A DNA stretch of 37,043 nucleotides from CAXRGH01 sp964230195. Lineage in GTDB: Bacteria; Pseudomonadota; Gammaproteobacteria; Enterobacterales; Alteromonadaceae. Made by a program: the position numbers and the translations under genes. The first letter of the stretch is position 1; each line of letters starts with the position of its first letter. The stretch spans positions 1-37,043 of the forward strand of contig CAXRGH010000135.1 of assembly GCA_964230195.1 (NCBI GenBank), in the 5' to 3' direction. The notes beneath the pieces are model-generated. The model was not told where the DNA came from, did not search any database, and saw only the letters and a program-made list of their open reading frames with translations. This document shows, piece by piece, positions 1-8,978 of this stretch.

Positions 1-2
1 CC

Positions 3-113
3 CCAATGTCAAACCTGTTCTTGTCAATGCTTCAATCATCGGGCATTGCAACCTCGCACTTTGCAGACAGTCTTGAAGATAATCAGGCCATGAGCCGATT
101 GTTCTCAGTGTAA
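3..113 (+). CDS. 3' end of an upstream protein gene (partial)
   Basis: An open frame enters from the left edge and stops at a TAA at 111-113, leaving 36 residues. The visible end contains SNLFLSMLQSSG and then HFADS. This pattern resembles the C-terminus of DUF1552-type proteins, which often end with a similar NLF..ML...G....F.DS motif. That likeness is from memory and weak, so the family is uncertain. The next gene starts 34 bases downstream on the same strand, so the two could be co-transcribed. Confidence 0.45.
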   Translation, partial: PMSNLFLSMLQSSGIATSHFADSLEDNQAMSRLFSV

Positions 114-147
114 TTACAGTAATATTAATAAAATAGTTAACATAAAA

Positions 148-1479
148 ATGCAATCAGAAGACACTCTCAACACAAACGAGGCAGAAGAGAATTCAACTCA
201 ATCTCCTCGTTTGATCGGCAAGGGCTTGCTCCTTCCCTTTATTCTCATCACCACATGTTTTGCTTTGTGGGGTGCCGCTAATAACCTAACAGACCTGTTA
301 GTACCGGCATTTCAAAAAGTATTGAGTATGACACAACTGCAGTCGTCGTTTATTCAGTCCGCATTTTATGGTGCATATTTTTGTATGGCCTTGCCTGCAG
401 CAGTGTTGATCCAGAAATACAGCTACAAAACCGGTGTGATGACAGGTCTTGGTGTTTACGCTTTGGGGGCATTACTGTGTTATCCAGCAAGTCAGGCCAT
501 GAGCTTTGAATTCTTCTTGTTAGCTTTCTATATTTTTGCCGCTGGCTGTGCAGTTTTGGAAACCGTTGCAGCACCTTATATTATGTCCATGGGTCCTGAA
601 GCCACTGGTACTCAGCGCATCAACCTAGCGCAAGCATTCAATCCAATTGGTGTTTTGATGGGTGTTTACTTAGGTAAAGAAGTCATACTAAAAGGCCTCA
701 ATAGTGCAACAGAAGCTGAGCGCGCCAGCATGTCAGCAGGTGAATTATTGGCGATTCAGGCACAAGAATTGGGTAACGTAGTCACCGCCTATCAAGTGGT
801 TGCTTTTGTTGCCATTGCACTAGCACTCACAATTTTCTTTGCTAAATTACCACTCGGCAAGTCAAAAGATAGTTTTGGTAGTTTAAAAGAGTCTTTTGCT
901 CGCTTAAAAACGAACGCTAACTGGAAATTTGCGGTTGTTACTCAGTTCTTTTATGTTGGCTGTCAGATTGGTGTCTGGACGTATGCCATCAAATACATCA
1001 TGGACAACCATCCGGGTGTTGCTAACGAAGCACAAGCAGGTGAATATGTGTTTTATGGCTTGTGTGTATACACTGTCTTCCGTTTCATTTGCACTGGCTT
1101 AATGAGTTTCATTCGCCCGGCTAAACTGCTCTCTGCAATGGCCATGACGGCGATTATATTGATCGCGGTTGCCATCTTTGTTGGAGGCACTGTGGGCACC
1201 CTTGCATTATTAGCCTGCTTCTCTTGTATGTCACTGATGTTCCCTACTATCTATGGTCTGGGTTTAACCAATGTAGGCGAGGATCGCAAACTTGGTGGAT
1301 CGTTCATCATTATGGCAATTCTCGGCGGTGCGGTACTTGTGCCTATCCAAGGTTGGTTGATTGATGCGACTGGTAGCGTAAATACCAGCTACTTGATGCC
1401 ACTGGTCTGTTTCTCTGTGGTACTTGCGTTTGCCCTTAAGAGCAACAAGCGCCTCAGTAGCGACGATGCCGCTGAGTGA
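148..1479 (+). CDS. MFS sugar permease, FucP family
   Basis: A 443-residue integral membrane protein with about 12 hydrophobic segments, of the fucose/glucose-galactose/fructose proton-symporter branch of the major facilitator superfamily (FucP/GluP). Typical features are the first helix with LWGAANNLTDLLVPAF, then SSFIQSAFYGAY, and AAPYIMSMGPE followed by RINLAQAFNPIG in helices 4-5. Known members import L-fucose, fructose, glucose or galactose with protons; the substrate cannot be read here. The start is the first ATG after a short AT-rich leader, and no good Shine-Dalgarno sequence is visible. A strong hairpin closes the transcript just after the stop. The upstream gene tail lies 34 bases away on the same strand, so a small sugar-use operon entering from the left is plausible. 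Confidence 0.85.
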   Translation: MQSEDTLNTNEAEENSTQSPRLIGKGLLLPFILITTCFALWGAANNLTDLLVPAFQKVLSMTQLQSSFIQSAFYGAYFCMALPAAVLIQKYSYKTGVMTGLGVYALGALLCYPASQAMSFEFFLLAFYIFAAGCAVLETVAAPYIMSMGPEATGTQRINLAQAFNPIGVLMGVYLGKEVILKGLNSATEAERASMSAGELLAIQAQELGNVVTAYQVVAFVAIALALTIFFAKLPLGKSKDSFGSLKESFARLKTNANWKFAVVTQFFYVGCQIGVWTYAIKYIMDNHPGVANEAQAGEYVFYGLCVYTVFRFICTGLMSFIRPAKLLSAMAMTAIILIAVAIFVGGTVGTLALLACFSCMSLMFPTIYGLGLTNVGEDRKLGGSFIIMAILGGAVLVPIQGWLIDATGSVNTSYLMPLVCFSVVLAFALKSNKRLSSDDAAE

Positions 1480-1487
1480 TCATCATT

Positions 1488-1522
1488 GAAGGGAAAGTCA
1501 TGCAGACGTTGACTTTCCCTTC
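1488..1522 (+). terminator. Perfect 12-bp hairpin after the FucP-type gene
   Basis: GAAGGGAAAGTC at 1488-1499 pairs perfectly with GACTTTCCCTTC at 1511-1522 around an 11-base loop, 8 bases after the stop. No T-tract follows, so it may be a transcript-end stabilising hairpin or a weak intrinsic terminator. A second imperfect hairpin (GGGGG at 1560-1564 with CCCCC at 1573-1577, flanked by TGTCA and TGACA) lies just downstream. Confidence 0.6.
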
Positions 1523-1713
1523 ATCGCTGACTAACTCAGTCACAACAAACATCCTGTCAGGGGGTACACCATCCCCCTTATGACAAAAGTTCAGTATGCC
1601 ACCGAAACTAAGGCATCAAACGAAAATGCTTTCAGCGAAATCCATAAAGGAATAGTGACTCAGTTTATTGTTCTCACTATTGATCTCTGGCTCTCAAACC
1701 AATAGGAACTGTT

Positions 1714-3510
1714 ATGTCATCTCTCATGAGCAACTCACAACGCGTGACTTTATTAGCAACGGCTCTTTGTTTTTCAGTCTCTTGTAGCCTACCGTCCACT
1801 CAACAGGACGCAGACGTTTCAACAGCCAATTGGCCATCTGCTGCAGGACCAAACCATAACTGGCACGCAACAAGTGACAAACCTGCACCAACATCATGGA
1901 GTGTCAGTAGAAACGAGAATATTATCTGGCAAACGGATCTCCCTAACGCAGGACAAAGTGGTATCACGGTGTGGGAAGATAAATTGTTTCTTACCACCTT
2001 TGCTCCGGGTGAGGGATATCATCCCGAGCCAAAACAGCGTTGGTCAGGCAAGATCCAAGGACATTGTGTGGACAAAAAAACAGGCAAAATTCTTTGGACC
2101 GTCCCATTAGAGGGAGGTGTGAAAAGCCCCATCATGTATGCCTTCAGTGATGCAACCTCTCCAAGTCCTGTCACCGACGGGGAGCGCGTGATATTCACCA
2201 ATGCCAGTGGTGAAATGGCAGCCTTTGACTTTGAAGGCACGTTGCTATGGCGTCGCCAATTTTCACCATGGACACCGCAGGATAAGTTCCCGTTTAATAA
2301 ACAACACGAGCCCATCCTGTACGGTGACGTTGTGCTCCATGTTGAACCACTTGATAACCACCGAGCGCCAGAGAACAAAGCGTATTTTGGCTGGAATTTT
2401 CTTCGAGCCATTAACAAGCACACAGGCAAGACCGAATGGATTGCAAAAGATGCATCCACGACCTATACCACCTCGGTAATGGGCTTTACCCACAAAGGAG
2501 AGCCGGCTGTATTAACTGGAAGAGGAGGTCCTCACGGCGTTCCAGAAACACCAGTCGGTATCAGCTTAATCGGTCTGAAAGGCCAGCAAGCAGGTAACAC
2601 TATTTGGCGTTTTTCCGGAAACACTGACCGTCAAGGAAAGGTATTAGAAACAGCCGGCACTGTGGGCTATCCAACTTGGCAAGCCCTGTTCAATATGCAT
2701 TGGGATAGCCAATCTACCTACTTATTTAAAGGCACTCCAATGGAAACAGTGGTTGAAATCAACACTCAAACCGGTGAACTGGTAAGAGAATTTCCGTTAA
2801 GCCAAAGTGTTGACTATCGCCCTTGGGATCCTGTCAAACAACAACATCAGTGGTTTACCGAGGTTAATCTCCACGAAATGAAAGATTGGTCACCTCGCAC
2901 GCAAAACATGACCACTAACAAACGCGCACAGCACTTCTTAAAAGGAAATGATCTCAACAATCTCGGTATGTACGTGTTTCCCGCATGGCACTCTAATATT
3001 AAAGTGGGTGACTACCTTTACTTCCTTACGGGAACCTCACATTTTCGTAACAAAGAGCTCACTAAGCGAGGGTTACTCGCTGGACCATCCCATTCGGTAG
3101 GGCGATTAAATACACAAACCGGTAAGGTAGAATTCTTGGAACTGCCATCTCAGTTAACCCCTGAGGGTGACTATATCTATGGCAAAGAATTACGCTCCGA
3201 GCCCACCAATAGTGACGGTGTTGATGTAGCGCAAGACAATCGCACAAAAACCGATGGATGGACAATTGCCGCTTTCTGGGGAAGCCCTACAGCGATCAAT
3301 GGCAAGTTGTATTACACTACCCTTGGGGGGTTAACTTATGTGATTGATGCAGAAGCAAAAGTATTAGACGAGTCGGCACTACTTGCCGTTAATGACCTCG
3401 GCCCCGTTGGAAAAACCTGGTCAGCCAATTCCGTGAGTTTCTCTGATGGAGTGCTGTTTCATCGTTCCGCCAAGCGCCTAATTGCCATTGGTGGAGATAC
3501 CGCTGAGTAA
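1714..3510 (+). CDS. PQQ-like beta-propeller protein, probable lipoprotein
   Basis: A 598-residue exported protein. The N-terminus has a charged stretch, a hydrophobic core and SVSC, with Cys24 as a plausible lipidated residue; the box is not ideal. The rest is a PQQ-like (BamB/quinoprotein-type) beta-propeller: repeated blades with the pattern of a Trp after IW or LW, such as NIIWQTDLP, GKILWTVPL, GTLLWRRQF and GKTEWIAKD, interspersed with DKKTGK or NTQTG turns. Whether it binds a quinone cannot be told; no clear heme site or dehydrogenase catalytic residues were recognised. The start is supported by AGGA at 1704-1707, 6 bases before the ATG. A hairpin separates it from the sugar permease upstream, so it probably has its own promoter. 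Confidence 0.7.
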   Translation: MSSLMSNSQRVTLLATALCFSVSCSLPSTQQDADVSTANWPSAAGPNHNWHATSDKPAPTSWSVSRNENIIWQTDLPNAGQSGITVWEDKLFLTTFAPGEGYHPEPKQRWSGKIQGHCVDKKTGKILWTVPLEGGVKSPIMYAFSDATSPSPVTDGERVIFTNASGEMAAFDFEGTLLWRRQFSPWTPQDKFPFNKQHEPILYGDVVLHVEPLDNHRAPENKAYFGWNFLRAINKHTGKTEWIAKDASTTYTTSVMGFTHKGEPAVLTGRGGPHGVPETPVGISLIGLKGQQAGNTIWRFSGNTDRQGKVLETAGTVGYPTWQALFNMHWDSQSTYLFKGTPMETVVEINTQTGELVREFPLSQSVDYRPWDPVKQQHQWFTEVNLHEMKDWSPRTQNMTTNKRAQHFLKGNDLNNLGMYVFPAWHSNIKVGDYLYFLTGTSHFRNKELTKRGLLAGPSHSVGRLNTQTGKVEFLELPSQLTPEGDYIYGKELRSEPTNSDGVDVAQDNRTKTDGWTIAAFWGSPTAINGKLYYTTLGGLTYVIDAEAKVLDESALLAVNDLGPVGKTWSANSVSFSDGVLFHRSAKRLIAIGGDTAE

Positions 3511-3585
3511 CTTACCCTTTATATTCTTAATTTAGGTTTGAGAAACAAACGATAGGTGAGCCGAAGGAGGCTAATGCTAAAAGGT

Positions 3586-3615
3586 GGCACATTGATGATT
3601 CATTTTCAATGTGCC
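3586..3615. terminator. Hairpin between convergent genes
   Basis: GGCACATTGA at 3586-3595 pairs with TCAATGTGCC at 3606-3615 around a 10-base loop, lying between the convergent PQQ-propeller and cyclophilin genes. A second, weaker pair (AGGCG at 3618-3622 with CGCCT at 3637-3641) follows and its right arm sits in a near copy of the first right arm. It may act for both strands, but there is no clear T-tract. Confidence 0.5.
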
Positions 3616-3658
3616 TAAGGCGACTACTATCAAATGCGCCTAATAATATCGGATTAAG

Positions 3659-4435
3659 CTACGGCTTTCTGCGCAACCATGGTAGTGCTAATAGAGAGCC
3701 AAATAACCAGAACATGCTACCACCGCCGCTCACGGAGTTCCCCCCTGGTGACTGGTTGTAGCGAGTGTTGGGAACTGACGCAAGATCAGTGTCGGTGACT
3801 ACAGTGTCGTCATACACGGTAACTGAATAGACGGTGACAAAATTTTCTTGGCTAGGCACTGCCGATGTATCATCACAATAGTCACTGTAATTAATCATGG
3901 GGAGTTCCTGAAACCCTGCATAAGGAGTTTCACAGCGTGCAACACCGGCAATGGCATCCACCACACCCATACCATCGTCAATGACCTCTCCAAACACGGC
4001 GTATGCACCGCCACCATAAATATCGATTGGATCTAACGACGAAGCATTATTGGTTAAATTGATGAACCACTGACTCGTTGCACTGTTAATAGCCCCCCCT
4101 TGTTTCGCCATCGAAATGGTACCCCGGACATTAGAATAGACAGGCTCATTTTCAATTGGGTCGTTGGTAGCGATCCACGTTGGTGGCATTTGCCCTTCAA
4201 ACTCAGCCCCGCCGCCCTGTATCACAAAGTTGTCCACCGTGCGGTGAATAATGGTGTTGTCGTAACGCCCTTCGTTCACATAAGTTAAAAAGTTATCCAC
4301 GGTTTGTGGGGTGGTTTGATCATGTAAGTTGACTTTAAAGTTACCCTGTGACGTTTGAAATTCAACAATAGTGGCTTGGCTGATTGCGGAAAATAAGCTA
4401 CCAGCAATCAATGCGGATAAAAGAGTGGGTTTCAT
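3659..4435 (-). CDS. Exported cyclophilin-type peptidyl-prolyl isomerase with GlyGly-CTERM tail
   Basis: A 258-residue protein. It has an N-terminal signal peptide (MKPTLLSALIAGSLFSAISQA), then a cyclophilin domain at about residues 22-185. Conserved cyclophilin blocks are TVDNFLTYVNEGRYDNTIIH, VIQGGG, GTISMAKQ, SQWFINL and YAVFGEVIDDGM. The usual Arg of the FHR motif is kept as IIHR. The end is unusual: SGGGS, a hydrophobic stretch WLFGSLLALPWL, then RRKP. This tripartite Gly-rich/hydrophobic/basic tail matches GlyGly-CTERM signals, which are cleaved by rhombosortase for surface or type II-linked export. Start chosen at the ATG at 4435, because the signal peptide begins there; an in-frame TTG lies 21 bases upstream. 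It is divergent from the chemoreceptor. Confidence 0.85.
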   Translation of the reverse strand: MKPTLLSALIAGSLFSAISQATIVEFQTSQGNFKVNLHDQTTPQTVDNFLTYVNEGRYDNTIIHRTVDNFVIQGGGAEFEGQMPPTWIATNDPIENEPVYSNVRGTISMAKQGGAINSATSQWFINLTNNASSLDPIDIYGGGAYAVFGEVIDDGMGVVDAIAGVARCETPYAGFQELPMINYSDYCDDTSAVPSQENFVTVYSVTVYDDTVVTDTDLASVPNTRYNQSPGGNSVSGGGSMFWLFGSLLALPWLRRKP

Positions 4436-4681
4436 GTGAATGCTATCTCGTGTCAATGTTGTGATTTTGCATACTAGGGTGTTCGTTTCAAAATCTCAAC
4501 AACTCAAGTGTTATCAGTTGTAATCAAACATTGCGTGTAAGGTTACAAAAGCATGGTGATGACGCAAGTGTTAACCTCCATTTACATCAAAGAGCGCCTT
4601 ATTTTATACATTTTATTGTCAGCTCTGTCTTACAGGATTACCTTGGAGTAACATTTCATTAACATGGCGTAGTATCGTTCA

Positions 4682-6679
4682 ATGCAAATCAGTACAGTAA
4701 AGACTCAAAGTCAGTTATTAATGGGTATTTTGCTTTTCTTTTCACTCTTAACCACGGCACTTTCCCATATCAACTTTTCACGGATTAACAAGTCAATCCA
4801 TACCATTGTTGATGAACACTTAGTGGGATTGGAAAAAGGTTACGCCCTTCAACATTCAACACAGACCCTGCTCAGTCTGCTTTTGCAAGCAAATTATGCA
4901 ACTCAATCATCAGAAATCGATGATATCAAACAACAGTTTGACCAACTCACATCAGCGCTAAAACAAGACTCATCCCAATATCAGCCTCATACAGATAAAG
5001 AACTCAAACCGCGGATGTTCATGGAAGAAACATCAGAGGTTATCGCCCACAAACGTCAACAAATAGGACTCACTGAAGAAATAAATCAAGTCCGTGACAA
5101 ACTGCTGATGGAACTACAAGATGTGTCTATCGCACTTGAAGATCTCGATTACTTAGACCTGTCCAACCAATCCGTGGTTTCCGGAATCTCCGCCAACATT
5201 GATAATGGGCTAACCCCATTTACCAAAATCAGTAGTGTAGTGGATACCGAGGCAGATTTTGCAACGATGAGGCAAGATCTAAACTTTGCTTACAGTGACG
5301 TCCAACAACAACTCAAGTTTCTAACGCGTTTGGTCGAGGGTAGTGAAGAGGCTGATGAGATAGCGCTGGAAATTTCGACACTCATGACGGATATTCAAAA
5401 TGATGTTTCCACTCTGATTTCACTTGCTGTGAAGCGCAACCAGATCGCGCAACTTCAAAACTCAAGCCTCAATGCTGCAACCGACTACATATCCGAATTT
5501 GACCAGTTGATCACCACGACACTCAAGCTCTTACAGACGCGAGTCAACCAGTCGAAGACTGTCGTTGTTGATACATCTGCAAACAGTAAAACCGCAAACA
5601 TCGTTGCTCTTGCGGTAACCTTACTCATATTCAGTACTATTTTTTGGGTGCTGAATAAACGCGTGCTTCGGCCACTCACGACATTACAGGGTATCTTGAG
5701 GCGAGTCGCTTCGGGTGATTTGACTCAGCAATTTGACTCGAAAACAAAAAACGATGAGTTTTATCATTTAGCAGAGAACGTTAATCAAGTTGTGAATTCA
5801 TTTCATACAGTGATTAATGACATGCAACAAAGAGCAGCGAAACTACAAACTCAAAACCTGAGTGATATCCAACTTCGGGATGCCATGTCCTCCCAAGTGG
5901 AGAACCTCATCCAATTCATGTCTGAACTGGATGACACACTTGTGACCATCAACGAAGGATGGCAAACCAATGGTAAATTGTTGACCGAAAACGAACACAA
6001 AGTCATGGCGTCAATGGAAACCAGCCACGCCATTACAGACAGCATGAAAACTTGCATACAACAGTTGCAAACCCAACAACAAGCTACTCAAAATAGTGCT
6101 GACACTATTGACGAGCTAACACAAGATGCCAGTCGAGTGTCAGAGGTCGTGGCTATCATTAATGCGGTTGCTGAAAAAACCAACTTACTCGCCCTTAATG
6201 CCGCAATAGAATCAGCAAGAGCGGGCGAGCACGGCAGGGGATTTGCCGTTGTTGCAGATGAAGTACGAACTCTTGCGCAAACCACCCAAGAATCCACCGC
6301 ACGAATAGAAGCGGTAATTAAGACTCTGATGGAAAACACCGAGCATGCCAAACACTTAATTCAATCTTCAACTATCCACGCTGTTGAGACAGTAAAAGCA
6401 ATTGAATCTGTTAACCAACAATTTGGTGTTATCAACCAGGCGAATCATGATTCAGTCGCGATAGTGAATCAAATTAAAGAAAGTAGACAACACCAATTGG
6501 CATTACTTAATACTCTCAAAAAATCCGCAGACAATGCCTATGCCACCGGAAATCATGCGAAGCACGCAATCGAAGAAACTCGTGCATCAGTATTAGCCAA
6601 CGATGAAATGACAAGCAAGATGAAACAAACAGTCGACAGATTTCATGTCAAACACTCTGCGGTCGCGAGCGACAGTTGA
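4682..6679 (+). CDS. Methyl-accepting chemotaxis protein
   Basis: A 665-residue chemoreceptor. It has an N-terminal membrane segment (about residues 12-30), a large, mostly helical periplasmic sensor (31-305), a second membrane segment (about 306-327), a HAMP region (330-385), and a cytoplasmic signalling domain. The hairpin tip that contacts CheA/CheW is clear near residue 495: EKTNLLALNAAIESARAG then GRGFAVVADEVRTLAQ. No CheR-docking pentapeptide is seen at the C-terminus. The periplasmic part resembles helical-bundle sensors, but no ligand can be named. No good Shine-Dalgarno sequence precedes the ATG at 4682; an internal ATG 39 bases downstream is possible but would cut into the first membrane segment. 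The 246-base gap upstream shared with the cyclophilin gene shows no recognisable promoter. Confidence 0.85.
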   Translation: MQISTVKTQSQLLMGILLFFSLLTTALSHINFSRINKSIHTIVDEHLVGLEKGYALQHSTQTLLSLLLQANYATQSSEIDDIKQQFDQLTSALKQDSSQYQPHTDKELKPRMFMEETSEVIAHKRQQIGLTEEINQVRDKLLMELQDVSIALEDLDYLDLSNQSVVSGISANIDNGLTPFTKISSVVDTEADFATMRQDLNFAYSDVQQQLKFLTRLVEGSEEADEIALEISTLMTDIQNDVSTLISLAVKRNQIAQLQNSSLNAATDYISEFDQLITTTLKLLQTRVNQSKTVVVDTSANSKTANIVALAVTLLIFSTIFWVLNKRVLRPLTTLQGILRRVASGDLTQQFDSKTKNDEFYHLAENVNQVVNSFHTVINDMQQRAAKLQTQNLSDIQLRDAMSSQVENLIQFMSELDDTLVTINEGWQTNGKLLTENEHKVMASMETSHAITDSMKTCIQQLQTQQQATQNSADTIDELTQDASRVSEVVAIINAVAEKTNLLALNAAIESARAGEHGRGFAVVADEVRTLAQTTQESTARIEAVIKTLMENTEHAKHLIQSSTIHAVETVKAIESVNQQFGVINQANHDSVAIVNQIKESRQHQLALLNTLKKSADNAYATGNHAKHAIEETRASVLANDEMTSKMKQTVDRFHVKHSAVASDS

Positions 6680-6753
6680 TGTCGCCCGCACCAAGTGTGC
6701 ACTTTCCACACGGTCGCAGCAGCTTAAACCTTTGCTAACAAAAATAGGTGAAA

Positions 6754-7953
6754 CTAAAAAGTTCGTGATATCCACATCCAATATTTTTGAGTATCAACCT
6801 TGCTATCACCTGCAACATAGTAAGCATACTTAAGACCGAGTTTGTAATTTTCAAATAAAGTAGCCGTGTATTGCAGGTCCAATTCTTGCCCCAACTTCGA
6901 GATTGTTGGTGACGAGTCAACGGCCGCATAAGAATGATAAGTTGCTGCATATCTCCCGTTTCCTAGATGGCCAGCAATACTCAAGTAGCTATCATCTAAA
7001 CCTTGTTTCGGGGTCGCAAGAAATACATCTGCTGTACCATTAAACTTATGCAGTGTTGCCAATGGCGTCGAAAAGCCATATTGTCCATCATCCGTGCCAA
7101 GTCGCTCATGAGCCAATGTAAAAGTTTTTCCGTTAACAGTCGCAGATAAACTCAAGTGAAGATAATTAGCGTTATATTGCTCCAATTGACGTATAGATCG
7201 TTGAGTAGCCAGATCCACAAAATAGGCCCAAGTAATATCACCGTCGATTTGCTTTCGACTGTAGCTGAAACCGTAAGTGTCCAAATCAGAGTTACTATCA
7301 GAAAGCAATATGCCGTAGGTTTTAACATTCCCACCGAGTGCATCAAAACTTACATTTAGAAGATGATCAGCTGAATCAACATCAGCATCAGTTGCAAAAA
7401 TACGATTGCGTTGATCAATGTAGCTGTAATCAACCATTATTCCTTTATCAAATGTGTAGTTTAACGATAATGCATCAAATGTCTGCCTATCTTTTCACCA
7501 ACCCACATTGCCAACCATACGATGATTATTCATGATAATCATTTGCCGTCCTAGTTTGACGGATAACGCATCCGAACGATAGTTGATATAGGCTTGATCA
7601 ATCTCAGTATGCTCTGGATCTGCAATGACTGAATATTCACCTTTTTTGTACCCAGTTTGCGGGACGCTGTATTCATTAATGCCCATTAATGCGGTGGTAT
7701 TCTCTAACGTTAATACTGCCGACAATCCTTGAAATTCACCCGTTTTAAAATCGAAAAGCGAGCGCGCTGTCAATGCATTGGCATCCATCAATGAATTATC
7801 TTGTGCTGCGTGCTCATAACGCACCAATATATTGCCAGAAATAGTGGATGATGCTAATGCATCAAAAACCGTATGATCTTGTGCGCATGTCATCCATGAT
7901 GTTGTCGTGGCAGCGAGTGTCATGTTGGTTAGTAGTCTCATTTTTTTCGTCAT
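6754..7953 (-). pseudogene. Alginate-export-family outer-membrane porin interrupted by one in-frame TGA
   Basis: The frame spans 399 codons but carries a TGA at codon 153 (7497-7495). The same frame then stays open for 246 residues. The first part has a signal peptide ending TCA-QD and the blocks EYSVIADPEHTEIDQAYI and KLGRQMIIMNNHRMVGNVGW. After the TGA comes KDRQTFDALSLNYTF. In relatives remembered from nitrate clusters of marine gammaproteobacteria the junction reads VGWRQDRQTFDALSL, so the stop sits at a conserved Arg and fits a CGA-to-TGA change. The natural end, a terminal strand closing with Phe, is intact. Start at ATG 7953, six bases after GGAG. It is the last gene of the nirB operon, 23 bases after ybiB. 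Alternatives are a sequencing error or read-through; without these only a 152-residue fragment would be made. Confidence 0.8.
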
Positions 7954-7976
7954 TATCATCTCCAATCAATATGTGC

Positions 7977-8978
7977 TTAGAATGTATGTTTAGAACTGAA
8001 AGGTAGAACAGTGTTATCCCTCTCGGACCATAGTTGTTTGGCCTTGTGTACGCTCGATTCGTACGACTTATTTTCAAGTAACATAAGATAGCTAGCCAAT
8101 GTTTGAATAATGATTTCGTTCACCTGTGCATCAACCGAGACACCATGCCATATATCCAACAACCGCTGCGGGTTCATCGTAATATCTTTCATATTCCAAC
8201 GACGTTGCTCAGGTACAAGACATGTCGTCGCTGCACCAGCGCGCATCATTAACAAACGAGTTTGTCTTGCTGTATTAATTTCAGGATCGCCACCTTCACC
8301 GCGAAAACATAAGAATTGTGTATCGACAAAATGGGCATTAATGGCATTATGACGTTCATCCACATCAAGATGATGAACCCCCTGAATTGAATACGGCGCA
8401 TTGGATGGGTTCAATAAACGTCCCAATGTATTCGCACACGACCGAAGCCCAAATAATGGACGTAGCTTTATCAATTCATCGAGAGGCCGACAAATCATAC
8501 CTAAATCAAGATACGTAGCACCTACTGATGCCAACTGTTCTTCTGCCCCTTTCTGACAGTTTTTCAACGGCATACCCAACATCGGTAGGACATGACCTGC
8601 ATACATACGCCCAGAGTCTGGCTCTTCCGCACCATGCATCAGCACTCGAACACCACTTTGAACCAGGCTGGCTATGGCAAGTAAATACCAGGGCAGCTGT
8701 CGACGCTTTCCAGCGTAACAACCAATATCTAGTTGCACATCCATGTGCAATACATTAGAAACAACCTGGTTCTTTGCAGCGTTAACAAATCCTATGAGTT
8801 CCTCAACTGTCTCATGCCGAGTTCTAAGCAACATCAAGAATGCCCCTCGCTGCTCTCCACTAATACGTCCTGATAATAATTGATTCATGGCGTCCTCAGC
8901 CTGATGTTGACTGAGGCTTTTCCCTGAGCGCTGCCCTTTGCCGATTTGCTTTATATATTCACTAAACGGCAACGACAT
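7977..8978 (-). CDS. ybiB: YbiB/TrpD2-type glycosyltransferase-fold protein
   Basis: A 333-residue protein of the anthranilate-phosphoribosyltransferase fold, YbiB (TrpD2) branch. The N-terminal helical region reads SLSQHQAEDAMNQLLSGRIS then EQRGAFLMLLRTRHET, and the core shows DIGCYAGKRRQLPWYLLAI in place of the strict TrpD phosphoribosyl-binding loop. YbiB proteins are known to bind nucleic acid and are not anthranilate enzymes; their cellular role is unsettled. The length is close to E. coli YbiB (320). The start overlaps the last 17 bases of cobA, indicating translational coupling in the nirB-nirD-cobA-ybiB operon. Genes of this family recur in assimilatory nitrate/nitrite clusters (family knowledge), which suggests a link to nitrogen or siroheme metabolism that remains unexplained. 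Confidence 0.8.
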   Translation of the reverse strand: MSLPFSEYIKQIGKGQRSGKSLSQHQAEDAMNQLLSGRISGEQRGAFLMLLRTRHETVEELIGFVNAAKNQVVSNVLHMDVQLDIGCYAGKRRQLPWYLLAIASLVQSGVRVLMHGAEEPDSGRMYAGHVLPMLGMPLKNCQKGAEEQLASVGATYLDLGMICRPLDELIKLRPLFGLRSCANTLGRLLNPSNAPYSIQGVHHLDVDERHNAINAHFVDTQFLCFRGEGGDPEINTARQTRLLMMRAGAATTCLVPEQRRWNMKDITMNPQRLLDIWHGVSVDAQVNEIIIQTLASYLMLLENKSYESSVHKAKQLWSERDNTVLPFSSKHTF

